Below are positions 25,175 to 33,549 of a stretch of DNA of 64,000 nucleotides, piece after piece. The stretch spans positions 6,014,001 to 6,078,000 of the forward strand of contig NZ_CP108101.1 in NCBI RefSeq assembly GCF_036195325.1, written 5' to 3'. The translations under genes and the position numbers were made by a program. The DNA comes from Streptomyces sp. NBC_00234 (GTDB lineage Bacteria > Actinomycetota > Actinomycetes > Streptomycetales > Streptomycetaceae). A model generated the notes under the pieces. That model was not told the DNA's origin. It saw only the letters and a program-made list of their open reading frames with translations, and searched no databases. Each line of letters begins with the position of its first letter. Position 1 is the first letter of the stretch.

Positions 25175-25332
25175 TCGGCACCGGCCGGCCGGCTGAGGCG
25201 GGCCGGCCGAAGGCAGGGCGATACACGACCTGTTCCCGACGCTGCGAGCGGCGTCCGGAACATCAGACACACACTGTGCCCTGGGAAGAACTGGGCACTT
25301 CAGGGCGTTTTTGCCCACATATGGGAGGCGGC

Positions 25333-28239
25333 ATGACAGAGACGGCGAGCGGCCCGGCACGAGGTTCCCGCACCAAGGGCACCAAGTCGACTGCGAATCG
25401 GCAGGGTCTGCGTATCGAGCGTATTCACACCACCCCCGGCGTGCATCCGTACGACGAGGTGACGTGGGAGCGCCGTGACGTCGTCATGACCAATTGGCGC
25501 GACGGCTCGATCAACTTCGAGCAGCGTGGCGTCGAGTTCCCCGGCTTCTGGTCGGTGAACGCGGTCAACATCGTCACCAGCAAGTACTTCCGGGGTGCCG
25601 TCGGCACCCCGCAGCGCGAGACCGGTCTGCGGCAGCTGATCGACCGGATCGTGAAGACGTACCGGAAGGCCGGTGAGGACTACAACTACTTCGCCTCTCC
25701 CGCGGACGCCGAGATCTTCGAGCACGAGCTGGCGTACGCCCTCCTGCACCAGATCTTCAGCTTCAACTCCCCGGTCTGGTTCAACGTCGGAACGCCCCAG
25801 CCGCAGCAGGTCTCCGCCTGCTTCATCCTGGCCGTCGACGACTCCATGGAGTCGATCCTCGACTGGTACAAGGAAGAGGGCATGATCTTCAAGGGCGGCT
25901 CCGGTGCCGGCCTGAACCTCTCCCGAATCCGCTCCTCCAAGGAGCTGCTCTCCTCCGGCGGCAACGCCTCCGGCCCGGTCTCCTTCATGCGCGGCGCCGA
26001 CGCGTCCGCCGGAACGATCAAGTCCGGTGGGGCCACCCGCCGCGCGGCCAAGATGGTCATTCTCGACGTCGACCACCCCGACATCGAGAACTTCATCGAG
26101 ACCAAGGTCAAGGAGGAGGAGAAGATCCGCGCCCTGCGCGACGCGGGCTTCGACATGGACCTGGGCGGCGACGACATCACGTCCGTCCAGTACCAGAACG
26201 CCAACAACTCGGTCCGCGTGAACGACGAGTTCATGAAGGCCGTGGAGACCGGCGGGAAGTTCGGACTGCGCGCCCGGATGACCGGTGACGTCATCGAAGA
26301 GGTCGAGGCCAAGTCCCTCTTCCGCAAGATGGCCGAGGCGGCCTGGGCCTGTGCCGACCCCGGCATCCAGTACGACGACACCATCAACCACTGGCACACC
26401 TGCCCGGAGTCCGGCCGGATCAACGGCTCGAACCCCTGCAGCGAGTACATGCACCTGGACAACACCTCGTGCAACCTGGCCTCGCTGAACCTGATGAAGT
26501 TCCTCAAGGACGACGGCGAGGGCCACCAGTCCTTCGAGTCCGAGCGCTTCTCCAAGGTCGTCGAGCTGGTCATCACCGCGATGGACATCTCGATCTGCTT
26601 CGCGGACTTCCCGACGCAGAAGATCGGCGAGAACACCCGCGCCTACCGCCAGCTGGGCATCGGTTACGCCAACCTCGGCGCCCTGCTGATGGCGACCGGC
26701 CACGCGTACGACAGCGACGGCGGGCGCGCGCTCGCCGGCGCCATCACGTCGCTGATGACCGGCACCTCGTACAAGCGCTCCGCCGAGCTCGCCGCGGTCG
26801 TCGGCGCGTACGACGGCTACGCCCGTAACGCGGAGCCGCACCAGCGCGTCATGAAGCAGCACTCCGACGCCAACGCCGCCGCCGTGCACGTGGACGACCT
26901 GGACTCGCCGATCTGGGCCGCCGCCACCGAGGCCTGGCAGGACGTCATCCGCCTCGGAGCGAAGAACGGTTTCCGTAACGCCCAGGCGTCGGTCATCGCC
27001 CCCACCGGCACCATCGGTCTCGCGATGTCCTGCGACACCACCGGCCTCGAGCCCGACCTCGCGCTGGTCAAGTTCAAGAAGCTCGTCGGCGGCGGCTCGA
27101 TGCAGATCGTCAACGGCACGGTTCCGCAGGCGCTGCGCCGCCTCGGCTACCAGCCGGAGCAGATCGAGGCGATCGTCGCCCACATCGCCGAGAGCGGCAA
27201 CGTGATCGACGCCCCGGGTCTGAAGCAGGAGCACTACGAGGTCTTCGACTGCGCGATGGGCGAGCGTTCCATCTCCGCGATGGGCCACGTCCGGATGATG
27301 GCGGCCATCCAGCCGTGGATCTCCGGCGCGCTCTCCAAGACGGTGAACCTGCCGGAGACGGCCACCGTCGAGGACGTCGAAGAGGTCTACTTCGAGGCGT
27401 GGAAGATGGGCGTCAAGGCGCTCGCCATCTACCGCGACAACTGCAAGGTCGGCCAGCCCCTCTCCACGAAGAAGTGGGAGGAGAAGAAGGACGAGGTCAC
27501 CGCCAAGGCCGAGGAGACCATCCGCACCGCGGTGGAGAAGGTCGTCGAGTACCGCCCGGTCCGCAAGCGTCTGCCCAAGGGCCGTCCCGGCATCACCACG
27601 TCCTTCACGGTCGGTGGCGCCGAGGGTTACATGACCGCCAACTCCTACCCGGACGACGGTCTCGGTGAGGTCTTCCTGAAGATGTCCAAGCAGGGTTCGA
27701 CCCTGGCGGGCATGATGGACGCCTTCTCGATCGCGGTCTCGGTCGGTCTCCAGTACGGCGTGCCGCTGGAGACGTACGTCTCGAAGTTCACCAACATGCG
27801 CTTCGAGCCGGCCGGTATGACGGACGACCCGGACGTGCGGATGGCGCAGTCGATCGTCGACTACATCTTCCGTCGTCTGGCGCTGGACTTCCTGCCGTTC
27901 GAGACGCGTTCCGCGCTGGGTATCCACTCGGCGGAGGAGCGTCAGCGCCACCTCGACACCGGTTCGTACGAGCCGTCCCTCGAGGACGAGGATCTCGACA
28001 TCGAGAGCCTCGCGCAGTCCGCCCCTCTCCAGGTGGAGCCCCTGAAGGCGGTCGCGGCTCCGCAGGAGGTGGCTGAGAAGCCGGCTCCGAAGACGGCGCA
28101 CACCTCGGCCGAGCTGGTCGAGATGCAGCTCGGTATCAGCGCGGACGCGCCGCTCTGCTTCTCGTGCGGTACGAAGATGCAGCGCGCCGGGTCCTGCTAC
28201 ATCTGCGAGGGCTGCGGCTCGACCAGCGGCTGCAGCTGA
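25333..28239 (+). CDS. nrdJ: Class II (adenosylcobalamin-dependent) ribonucleotide reductase
   Basis: A 968-aa vitamin-B12-dependent reductase making dNTPs in an oxygen-independent manner. ATG 25333 has GGGAGG just upstream; ATG 25321 is four codons earlier. Recognisable features include the N-terminal substrate cysteine region QQVSACFILAVDDS, the loop GGSGAGLNLSRIRS, the catalytic core NPCSEYMHLDNTSCNLASLN, and the phosphate-binding region APTGTIGLAMSCDTTG. The C-terminus ends in a Cys-rich, zinc-finger-like tail (CFSCGTKMQRAGSCYICEG CGSTSGCS). Streptomyces also carry a class I enzyme elsewhere. No cobalamin riboswitch was seen in front of this gene, consistent with control by NrdR. Confidence 0.96.
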   Translation: MTETASGPARGSRTKGTKSTANRQGLRIERIHTTPGVHPYDEVTWERRDVVMTNWRDGSINFEQRGVEFPGFWSVNAVNIVTSKYFRGAVGTPQRETGLRQLIDRIVKTYRKAGEDYNYFASPADAEIFEHELAYALLHQIFSFNSPVWFNVGTPQPQQVSACFILAVDDSMESILDWYKEEGMIFKGGSGAGLNLSRIRSSKELLSSGGNASGPVSFMRGADASAGTIKSGGATRRAAKMVILDVDHPDIENFIETKVKEEEKIRALRDAGFDMDLGGDDITSVQYQNANNSVRVNDEFMKAVETGGKFGLRARMTGDVIEEVEAKSLFRKMAEAAWACADPGIQYDDTINHWHTCPESGRINGSNPCSEYMHLDNTSCNLASLNLMKFLKDDGEGHQSFESERFSKVVELVITAMDISICFADFPTQKIGENTRAYRQLGIGYANLGALLMATGHAYDSDGGRALAGAITSLMTGTSYKRSAELAAVVGAYDGYARNAEPHQRVMKQHSDANAAAVHVDDLDSPIWAAATEAWQDVIRLGAKNGFRNAQASVIAPTGTIGLAMSCDTTGLEPDLALVKFKKLVGGGSMQIVNGTVPQALRRLGYQPEQIEAIVAHIAESGNVIDAPGLKQEHYEVFDCAMGERSISAMGHVRMMAAIQPWISGALSKTVNLPETATVEDVEEVYFEAWKMGVKALAIYRDNCKVGQPLSTKKWEEKKDEVTAKAEETIRTAVEKVVEYRPVRKRLPKGRPGITTSFTVGGAEGYMTANSYPDDGLGEVFLKMSKQGSTLAGMMDAFSIAVSVGLQYGVPLETYVSKFTNMRFEPAGMTDDPDVRMAQSIVDYIFRRLALDFLPFETRSALGIHSAEERQRHLDTGSYEPSLEDEDLDIESLAQSAPLQVEPLKAVAAPQEVAEKPAPKTAHTSAELVEMQLGISADAPLCFSCGTKMQRAGSCYICEGCGSTSGCS

Positions 28240-28272
28240 TCCAGGGCGCCCGGTCCGTCCGGGAGTGAAGCC

Positions 28273-28322
28273 ACCGCTCGGGGCGGTGGGACCGAGTCAT
28301 CGGTTCCACCGCCCCGAGCGGT
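28273..28322. terminator. Bidirectional terminator between nrdJ and terD-like gene
   Basis: ACCGCTCGGGGCGGTGG pairs exactly with its complement ending at 28322, extended inward by a further five pairs with one mismatch. It lies between convergent genes. Confidence 0.85.
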
Positions 28323-28354
28323 TTCGCGGGCCGGGCGTCCGGTGAGTGCGTCGT

Positions 28355-28891
28355 TCAGGGGCCCTGGATGCGGCTTCCCATGACCGTGGCGAACTCGTCG
28401 GGATCACCGTCGAATCCGCGTACGTTCGGATGGAACGCCCAGACGCCCGAGCTGTCCCGGGTGAATTCCGCGACGACCGCCGCGGTGGCGGCCGAGACCT
28501 CCGAGAAGTCGCTCTCCGAGAGGTTCGTGTACCCCTCGCGGATCTGCACGCCGGTGCGTTGTATCTCCCCGAAGGTCTTCCGGCCGTCGCGCTGCTGGAT
28601 GGCGACGCCGACGATCACGCGTGCGTAGGTCGCGGCCAGCCGGTCGAGTTCGATCGTCATGACCTCGTCGAACCCGAGACCCTGGCCCGTCCTGCTGTCG
28701 CGGTTGAGAGTGATCGTGCCGTCCGGCGAGCGGCTGTCGAAGTGCACCAGGTAGACGGGGCGTCCGTGGGGATCGTCCGTGGTGTACGTGGCCGCGATGA
28801 TGTCCAGGTCATGAGCCGGCTCGCCGGTCGCGCTGGGATCCCACTTGAGCCTCACCTCAACCTTGTCGATGTCCTTATTGGGAGTGCTCAT
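28355..28891 (-). CDS. TerD-family protein
   Basis: A 178-aa cytosolic protein of the TerD (tellurite-resistance/stress) family. VEVRLKWDP, VYLVHFDSRSPDGTITLNRD, DSRTGQGLGFDEVMTIELDRL and the acidic loops (ESDFSEVSA, GDPDEF) fit the calcium-binding TerD beta-sandwich. Streptomyces carry many TerD paralogues, most linked to phage, envelope or calcium-signalling rather than to tellurite itself. A minus-strand ribosome site (GGAGGGAAG) precedes ATG 28891. It stands alone here, without terB/terC/terZ partners, so its role is unassigned. Confidence 0.85.
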   Translation of the reverse strand: MSTPNKDIDKVEVRLKWDPSATGEPAHDLDIIAATYTTDDPHGRPVYLVHFDSRSPDGTITLNRDSRTGQGLGFDEVMTIELDRLAATYARVIVGVAIQQRDGRKTFGEIQRTGVQIREGYTNLSESDFSEVSAATAAVVAEFTRDSSGVWAFHPNVRGFDGDPDEFATVMGSRIQGP

Positions 28892-29125
28892 CGGACTTCC
28901 CTCCTCGCGCCGGGCCGGCGGACCGCTCTCACCGCCCGATCATGACCGTAACTGTCCGTGAATCCAACCGCCTTGGCCTCCGCCGACGCAATCGGGCCAT
29001 GGTCGTCGCGGGGGCGCTGGACGGCCTCGTCGATGGACCCGTCGGCCTGGTGATCGTTCTTCGACCGGTGACGATCGCTTCGGACGCAGTCCGTCGTAGC
29101 GTGACCCGCGCCACGCCGCGCGCCG

Positions 29126-29131
29126 TACGAT
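29126..29131 (+). promoter_or_regulatory. -10-like hexamer TACGAT before the YdbC-like gene
   Basis: TACGAT ends six bases before GTG 29138 with no Shine-Dalgarno sequence, consistent with a leaderless mRNA. Inferred from spacing. Confidence 0.45.
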
Positions 29132-29137
29132 GGCGCG

Positions 29138-29743
29138 GTGCTGGTCAAGTGGATTCGCTGCACCGTCGTGGACCGTCATGGGTTCGAGCGGGGTCAGCGA
29201 AAGTGGGCGGGGCTGCTGGGTGAGCCGGGGTTCAGAGGTCAGAGCGGAGGATGGAGCCGGGAGCGTCCGGATGTGGCTCACGTCTTCGCGTTCTGGGAGA
29301 ACCGCGTCTTCTACGACTCCTTCATGGCACGGGGGCACGACCGGCTGGCGGCGTCGCAGTCCGGCATGTACCGGGACATGCAGGTGAAGCTCTTCGAGTA
29401 CCGGTTCGACGTGAAGACCGGATTCGAACCGCACTTCACCGACGCGGATGTCGTGCGGGTGGCGCACAGCCGGGTGCACGAGGACCGCGTGGAGCACTTC
29501 GCGCTCATGCAGCGGACGGTGTGGAATCCGGCGATGGCCGGATCGCCCGGAATGCTGCGCGGGATGTTCGGCGAAGCGCCGGGGCAGGAGTTCCTGGTGC
29601 TCTCGATGTGGCAGTCGAGCGCCGAGCGGGGCAAATACCGGCCGCAGGGGGTGGAACGCCTCTCGGACCGGGCGCAGACCGAGACGGACGTCGCGGAGCT
29701 GACCGGGGACGTGGTGGAGCTCCAGCCGCCCTGGACGGTGTGA
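29138..29743 (+). CDS. YdbC-like (DUF4937) protein
   Basis: A 201-aa cytosolic protein starting MLVKWIRCTVVDRHGF. The two tandem halves (residues ~1-85 with AHVFAFWENRVFYDSFM, and ~95-190 with QEFLVLSMWQSSAERGKY) look like the duplicated dimeric alpha-beta barrel of YdbC-type proteins. The family is small-molecule or monooxygenase-like in fold but has no proven reaction. No conserved catalytic residue could be assigned. It precedes a histidine phosphatase but is separated from it by about 130 bases and probably has its own promoter. Confidence 0.7.
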   Translation: MLVKWIRCTVVDRHGFERGQRKWAGLLGEPGFRGQSGGWSRERPDVAHVFAFWENRVFYDSFMARGHDRLAASQSGMYRDMQVKLFEYRFDVKTGFEPHFTDADVVRVAHSRVHEDRVEHFALMQRTVWNPAMAGSPGMLRGMFGEAPGQEFLVLSMWQSSAERGKYRPQGVERLSDRAQTETDVAELTGDVVELQPPWTV

Positions 29744-29859
29744 CCCGCCGAGTCCGTGGTCCGGCGCCGCGGCGGTCCGCCGCGGGAGGGCCGGCTGATT
29801 CTTTGGTCACATACGCCGGATGGAGTCCGGACAACTGCTCGATTCCGGGCCACTGGGCC

Positions 29860-29865
29860 TAGGGT
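29860..29865 (+). promoter_or_regulatory. -10-like hexamer TAGGGT before the histidine phosphatase gene
   Basis: TAGGGT ends six bases before ATG 29872 with no Shine-Dalgarno sequence, again consistent with a leaderless start. Confidence 0.5.
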
Positions 29866-29871
29866 CGTTAC

Positions 29872-30531
29872 ATGGCACGACCGCAGCGCATTGTTCTCGT
29901 CCGGCACGGTGAGTCCGAAGGCAATGCCGACGACACGGTGTACGAGCGGGAGCCCGACCACGCGCTGAGGCTCACGGCGACCGGGCTGCGGCAGGCCAGG
30001 GAGACGGGCGCCCGGCTGCGCGAGCTGTTCGAGGGCGAACGGGTCAGCGTCTACGTCTCGCCCTACCGCCGGACGCACGAGACGTTCAGGTCGTTCGGTC
30101 TCGACCTGGACAAGGTGCGGGTGCGGGAGGAGCCCAGGCTGCGTGAGCAGGACTGGGGGAACTGGCAGGACCACGACGACGTACGCCTGCAGAAGGCGAA
30201 CCGCGACGCGTACGGGCATTTCTTCTACCGCTTCGCCCAGGGCGAGTCCGGTGCCGATGTGTACGACCGGGTCGGCGCCTTCCTGGAGAGCCTGTACCGC
30301 AGCTTCGAGGATCCCGGGCATCCGGAGAACGTCCTGCTGGTCACGCACGGGCTGACCATGCGCTTGTTCTGCATGCGCTGGTTCCACTGGTCGGTGGCGG
30401 AGTTCGAGTCGCTGTCCAACCCGGGCAACGCGGAAACCAGGACCCTGCTGCTGGGGGAGGACGGCCGCTACGTGCTTGACCGGCCGTTCGAGCGCTGGCG
30501 CACCCCTGAGCCGTACGGCATCACCGGATAG
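29872..30531 (+). CDS. Histidine phosphatase superfamily protein (phosphoglycerate mutase-like)
   Basis: A 219-aa enzyme with the RHG nucleophile motif VLVRHGESEGNADD at residues ~8-21. The second catalytic arginine lies in VSPYRRTHET, and the second histidine is in LLVTHGLTMRLF. The acid-base glutamate is probably in REEPRLREQDWGNWQ. Length and motifs resemble the dPGM-like/phosphoprotein-phosphatase branch; substrate is unknown. It overlaps functionally with nothing obvious but is followed after 12 bases by an ADP-ribosylglycohydrolase, with which it may be co-transcribed. Confidence 0.85.
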   Translation: MARPQRIVLVRHGESEGNADDTVYEREPDHALRLTATGLRQARETGARLRELFEGERVSVYVSPYRRTHETFRSFGLDLDKVRVREEPRLREQDWGNWQDHDDVRLQKANRDAYGHFFYRFAQGESGADVYDRVGAFLESLYRSFEDPGHPENVLLVTHGLTMRLFCMRWFHWSVAEFESLSNPGNAETRTLLLGEDGRYVLDRPFERWRTPEPYGITG

Positions 30532-30534
30532 AGT
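30529..30534 (+). promoter_or_regulatory. -10-like hexamer TAGAGT overlapping the upstream stop codon
   Basis: TAGAGT includes the TAG stop of the histidine phosphatase gene and ends nine bases before ATG 30544. No Shine-Dalgarno sequence is seen. It may give an internal leaderless start. Confidence 0.35.
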
Positions 30535-30543
30535 GGCACTGCG

Positions 30544-31452
30544 ATGACCGCTGATTCTGCTTCCGACCGGCGCTTCGAACGCGCCCTGGCCAGCCTGCGT
30601 GGGCTCTCCGTCGGAGATGCGCTGGGCTCCCAGTTCTTCGTCCCTGTCAACTATCCGCTGCTCCAACGGCGCGCGCTGCCGCCCGGCCCGTGGCAGTGGA
30701 CCGACGACACCGAGATGGCTTCCTCCGTACTGTCCGTGCTCGCCGCGCACGGCCGTATCGACCAGGACGCGCTCGCTCACTCCTTCGCCGAGCACCACGA
30801 TTTCGACCGGGGATACGGTCCTGCCGTGAACCGGCTGCTCCGACTGGTCCGGGAGGGCGGGGACTGGCGCGAGCTGGCGTCCGCGCTCTTCAACGGCCAG
30901 GGCTCCTGGGGCAACGGGTCGGCCATGCGTATCGCGCCGCTCGGCGCCTGGTACGCGGACGACCCGGAGCAGGCCACTCACCAGGCCGAGATCTCCTCGT
31001 ACACGACGCATCAGCACCGTGAGGCCGTCGTGGGCGCGATGGCGGTCGCCGCCGCGGCCTCGCTGGCCGCCGCACCCGGGGGCCCGCCGACGCCCGGCGA
31101 TCTTCTCGACGGTGTCATCGACCTGGTCCCGCGCAGTGCGGTCGGGGCCGGACTGCGCCGGGCACGGGACATGCTCGACTACCGGGACGCCGGGACGGTC
31201 GCGGCCGTCCTCGGCAACGGGCGCCGCACGAGTGCGCACGACACCGTGCCGTTCGCCCTGTGGTCGGCGGCGCGCAGCCTCGGGGACTTCGAGCAGGCGT
31301 TCTGGGTGACGGCCCAGGCGGGCGGTGACGTGGACACGACCTGCGCCATCGTCGGAGGCGTGGTCTCGGCGAGCACGGCGGGGGCACCGCCGGCCGACTG
31401 GCTGGCACAGACGGAGGAGCCGCCGCACTGGCTCGCCGTGGCGCACGCCTGA
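30544..31452 (+). CDS. ADP-ribosylglycohydrolase family protein
   Basis: A 302-aa protein of the DraG/ARH family, which removes ADP-ribose from proteins or related substrates using two Mg ions. Metal-site motifs are seen: GLSVGDALGSQFF near the N-terminus, WTDDTEMASSVL, and the C-terminal AQAGGDVDTTCAIVGG. GSWGNGSAMRIAPLG is the conserved substrate loop. All expected acidic ligands appear present. The start, ATG 30544, lies 12 bases after the histidine phosphatase gene. A substrate cannot be assigned; no ADP-ribosyltransferase gene is nearby. Confidence 0.9.
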   Translation: MTADSASDRRFERALASLRGLSVGDALGSQFFVPVNYPLLQRRALPPGPWQWTDDTEMASSVLSVLAAHGRIDQDALAHSFAEHHDFDRGYGPAVNRLLRLVREGGDWRELASALFNGQGSWGNGSAMRIAPLGAWYADDPEQATHQAEISSYTTHQHREAVVGAMAVAAAASLAAAPGGPPTPGDLLDGVIDLVPRSAVGAGLRRARDMLDYRDAGTVAAVLGNGRRTSAHDTVPFALWSAARSLGDFEQAFWVTAQAGGDVDTTCAIVGGVVSASTAGAPPADWLAQTEEPPHWLAVAHA

Positions 31453-31648
31453 CCACGAGCCCGGCCGCGCCCTACTGTCACGGTCCTGCCACAGCACGGC
31501 CCGCAGCTGCTGGTGAGACCGCGAGGGGAATACTCTTTCGCCCACGCCGCCACGCTTTGATCTTGTAGTGGCATGCGCCGATCGAGACGCCGGGGCAATC
31601 GCGCCGCCTCCTGGCCGTGCGAGCGGACCCCGGCGGGGGAGGGGTCCC

Positions 31649-33463
31649 ATGTCCGACCAACCGTCCGAGGCGAGCGATGTGCCCGAAGACCGCGCCGCCG
31701 CCGAGCCCCACGCACCGGGCCCGGAGAAGGGCGCTGAACCGGGTGCGGGCCCGGGCGAATCCGTAGCTGCCGCGCCCGGCCCGGCCGGGGCGCACCCGGT
31801 GACGGAGAAGGCCGCCGCAGCGCCGGTGACCGCAAGCACGAAGCAGCCCGCCGCCCCCGAACCCCCGGTACCCGGTCAGCGGCAGCAGCAGACCAACCCG
31901 TGGCAGCAGACCGCACGCCCCCCGGGCGCGCTGCCCCGGCTGCGTACGACACCCCCGACCTCCATACCGGCTGCCACGATCTGGTCCGTCCTCGCCACCG
32001 CACTCCTCAGCGCGATCCTGCTGGGTGACGGCCTGGGACCGAACCTCCTGATCGTGGCCGTGCCGGCATCCCTCGCGGCCTTCTTCGCCGCACGCGCCGC
32101 GGGCCGGCGACCGCGCCCCTGGACACTCACCTGGGCGGTCGGGGGAGTGGCGCTCCTCGCGGTGCCCGCGCTCCGGGACGCCGGCTGGCCGACCTTCCTC
32201 GCCATGGTGTCCGCGCTCGCGCTGGGATCCCTGGCGCTCCACGGCAGCCGCAGATGGCTGGGTATCTTCCTCGGTTCGCTGGGACTGCTCGGCTCGGCGG
32301 CACCCGGCCTGCGATGGGGCTGGCAGGGCATGCGGTCCCAGGCGGAGGCATCACGTGCCCGCTGGGGCACGGTCGTCCGTACGACCGTGGTGGCCGTCGT
32401 CCTTCTCCTCGTGTTCGGCACGCTCTTCGCGGGAGCCGACGCGGCCTTCGCGGATCTGCTGGGCGACCTCATTCCCGATGTGTCGATCGGGGAGGGCCCC
32501 TGGCGGGTCTTCCTCTTCCTGCTGGGACTCGTGGGCGCGCTGGCCGCCGCGTACGCCGCTGCCGCCCCGACCCGCTGGGACAAGGTCACCATCCCGCCCG
32601 GGCCGGCCCGCGGAAGGGTGGAATGGGCCCTTCCGCTCATCGTTCTCAACCTGCTCTTCGCGGCGTTCATCGCGCTCCAGCTCGCCGTCCTGTTCGGCGG
32701 CTACGACAAGGTGCTGGAGGAGACCGACCTCTCGTACTCCGAGTACGCGCGTCAGGGATTCTGGCAGCTGCTGTGGGCCACCCTGCTCACCCTCCTCGTG
32801 ATCGCCCTCGCCCTGCGCTGGGCGCCGCGCGGCGGGGCCCGCGACCGGACGCTGGTACGCGGAGTGCTCGGCGCCCTGTGCGTGCTCACGCTCGTGGTCG
32901 TCGCCTCGGCGCTGCGCCGCATGGACCTGTACGTGGACGCTTACGGGCTGACCAGGCTGCGGATCTCCGTCGCCGCCATGGAACTCTGGCTCGGTGTGGT
33001 GATCGTCCTGATCATCGCCGCGGGTGTGTTCGGAGCGCGGCTGCTGCCGCGGGCCGTTGCCGTGAGCGCTGCCGTCGGTGTTCTCGCGTTCGGTCTGGTC
33101 TCGCCCGACGGGCTGATCGCGGAGCAGAACGTTCAGCGGTACGAGGACGCCAAGTCCACCGACCACGCCAAGTCCATCGACATCGACTACCTCAGGACGC
33201 TCTCGGCCGATGCCGTACCGGCGCTGGACAGGCTGCCGGAGCCACTGCGTTCCTGCGCGCTGGGCAGGATCGAGCGCAATCTCGACGACGCGGACGAGCC
33301 CTGGTACGCCTCCAGCTGGGGGAGGGCCCGGGCCCGCGACATCCTGGAGGAGCGCAGCGCGCTGCCCCGTGCGAACGAGTGCGACAGGTCGGGCCGGTAC
33401 GGAACGGGCGGCGAACGGGGCGAGATCGAGGGGGAGTTCTACGACCCCTACGATCCGTACTGA
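31649..33463 (+). CDS. Polytopic membrane protein with DUF4173/DUF4153-type domain
   Basis: From ATG 31649 (GGGGAGGGG upstream; a longer frame exists) it has 604 residues. The first ~100 are Pro/Ala-rich and likely disordered. About eleven hydrophobic helices follow (e.g. FLFLLGLVGALAAAYAAA, LPLIVLNLLFAAFIALQLAV). The conserved C-terminal juxtamembrane region QNVQRYEDAKSTDHAKSIDI and DYLRTLSADAVPALDRLPEP marks the DUF4173 family. No transport or enzymatic motif is visible. The C-terminus is acidic (EGEFYDPYDPY). It is a monocistronic gene ended by a strong terminator. Function unknown. Confidence 0.8.
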   Translation: MSDQPSEASDVPEDRAAAEPHAPGPEKGAEPGAGPGESVAAAPGPAGAHPVTEKAAAAPVTASTKQPAAPEPPVPGQRQQQTNPWQQTARPPGALPRLRTTPPTSIPAATIWSVLATALLSAILLGDGLGPNLLIVAVPASLAAFFAARAAGRRPRPWTLTWAVGGVALLAVPALRDAGWPTFLAMVSALALGSLALHGSRRWLGIFLGSLGLLGSAAPGLRWGWQGMRSQAEASRARWGTVVRTTVVAVVLLLVFGTLFAGADAAFADLLGDLIPDVSIGEGPWRVFLFLLGLVGALAAAYAAAAPTRWDKVTIPPGPARGRVEWALPLIVLNLLFAAFIALQLAVLFGGYDKVLEETDLSYSEYARQGFWQLLWATLLTLLVIALALRWAPRGGARDRTLVRGVLGALCVLTLVVVASALRRMDLYVDAYGLTRLRISVAAMELWLGVVIVLIIAAGVFGARLLPRAVAVSAAVGVLAFGLVSPDGLIAEQNVQRYEDAKSTDHAKSIDIDYLRTLSADAVPALDRLPEPLRSCALGRIERNLDDADEPWYASSWGRARARDILEERSALPRANECDRSGRYGTGGERGEIEGEFYDPYDPY

Positions 33464-33479
33464 TCGACCGATCACTCCC

Positions 33480-33533
33480 GCACGGACGCGGGTGCGGTCC
33501 GCCCGAGGGCGTGTCCCGCACCCGCGTCCGTGC
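33480..33533. terminator. Bidirectional terminator between membrane protein and efflux pump
   Basis: Eighteen perfectly paired bases (GCACGGACGCGGGTGCGG with its complement), loop of 18, between convergent genes. Confidence 0.85.
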
Positions 33534-33549
33534 GTCGGCGCGAGACTCC

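Noticed and set aside
24476..25332. Cobalamin riboswitch upstream of nrdR-nrdJ
   Set aside because: No B12-box (GCCACTG-like) sequence or riboswitch-like fold was seen. The only control elements found are NrdR-box-like palindromes.
25300..28101. Very long open frame antisense to nrdJ (and similar ones antisense to rsh, miaB, parE, hrdB)
   Set aside because: High-GC genes often leave an open antisense frame. Protein composition is the usual Arg/Ala/Gly/Val-rich shadow, no domain is recognisable, and the sense frame is a strongly conserved gene.
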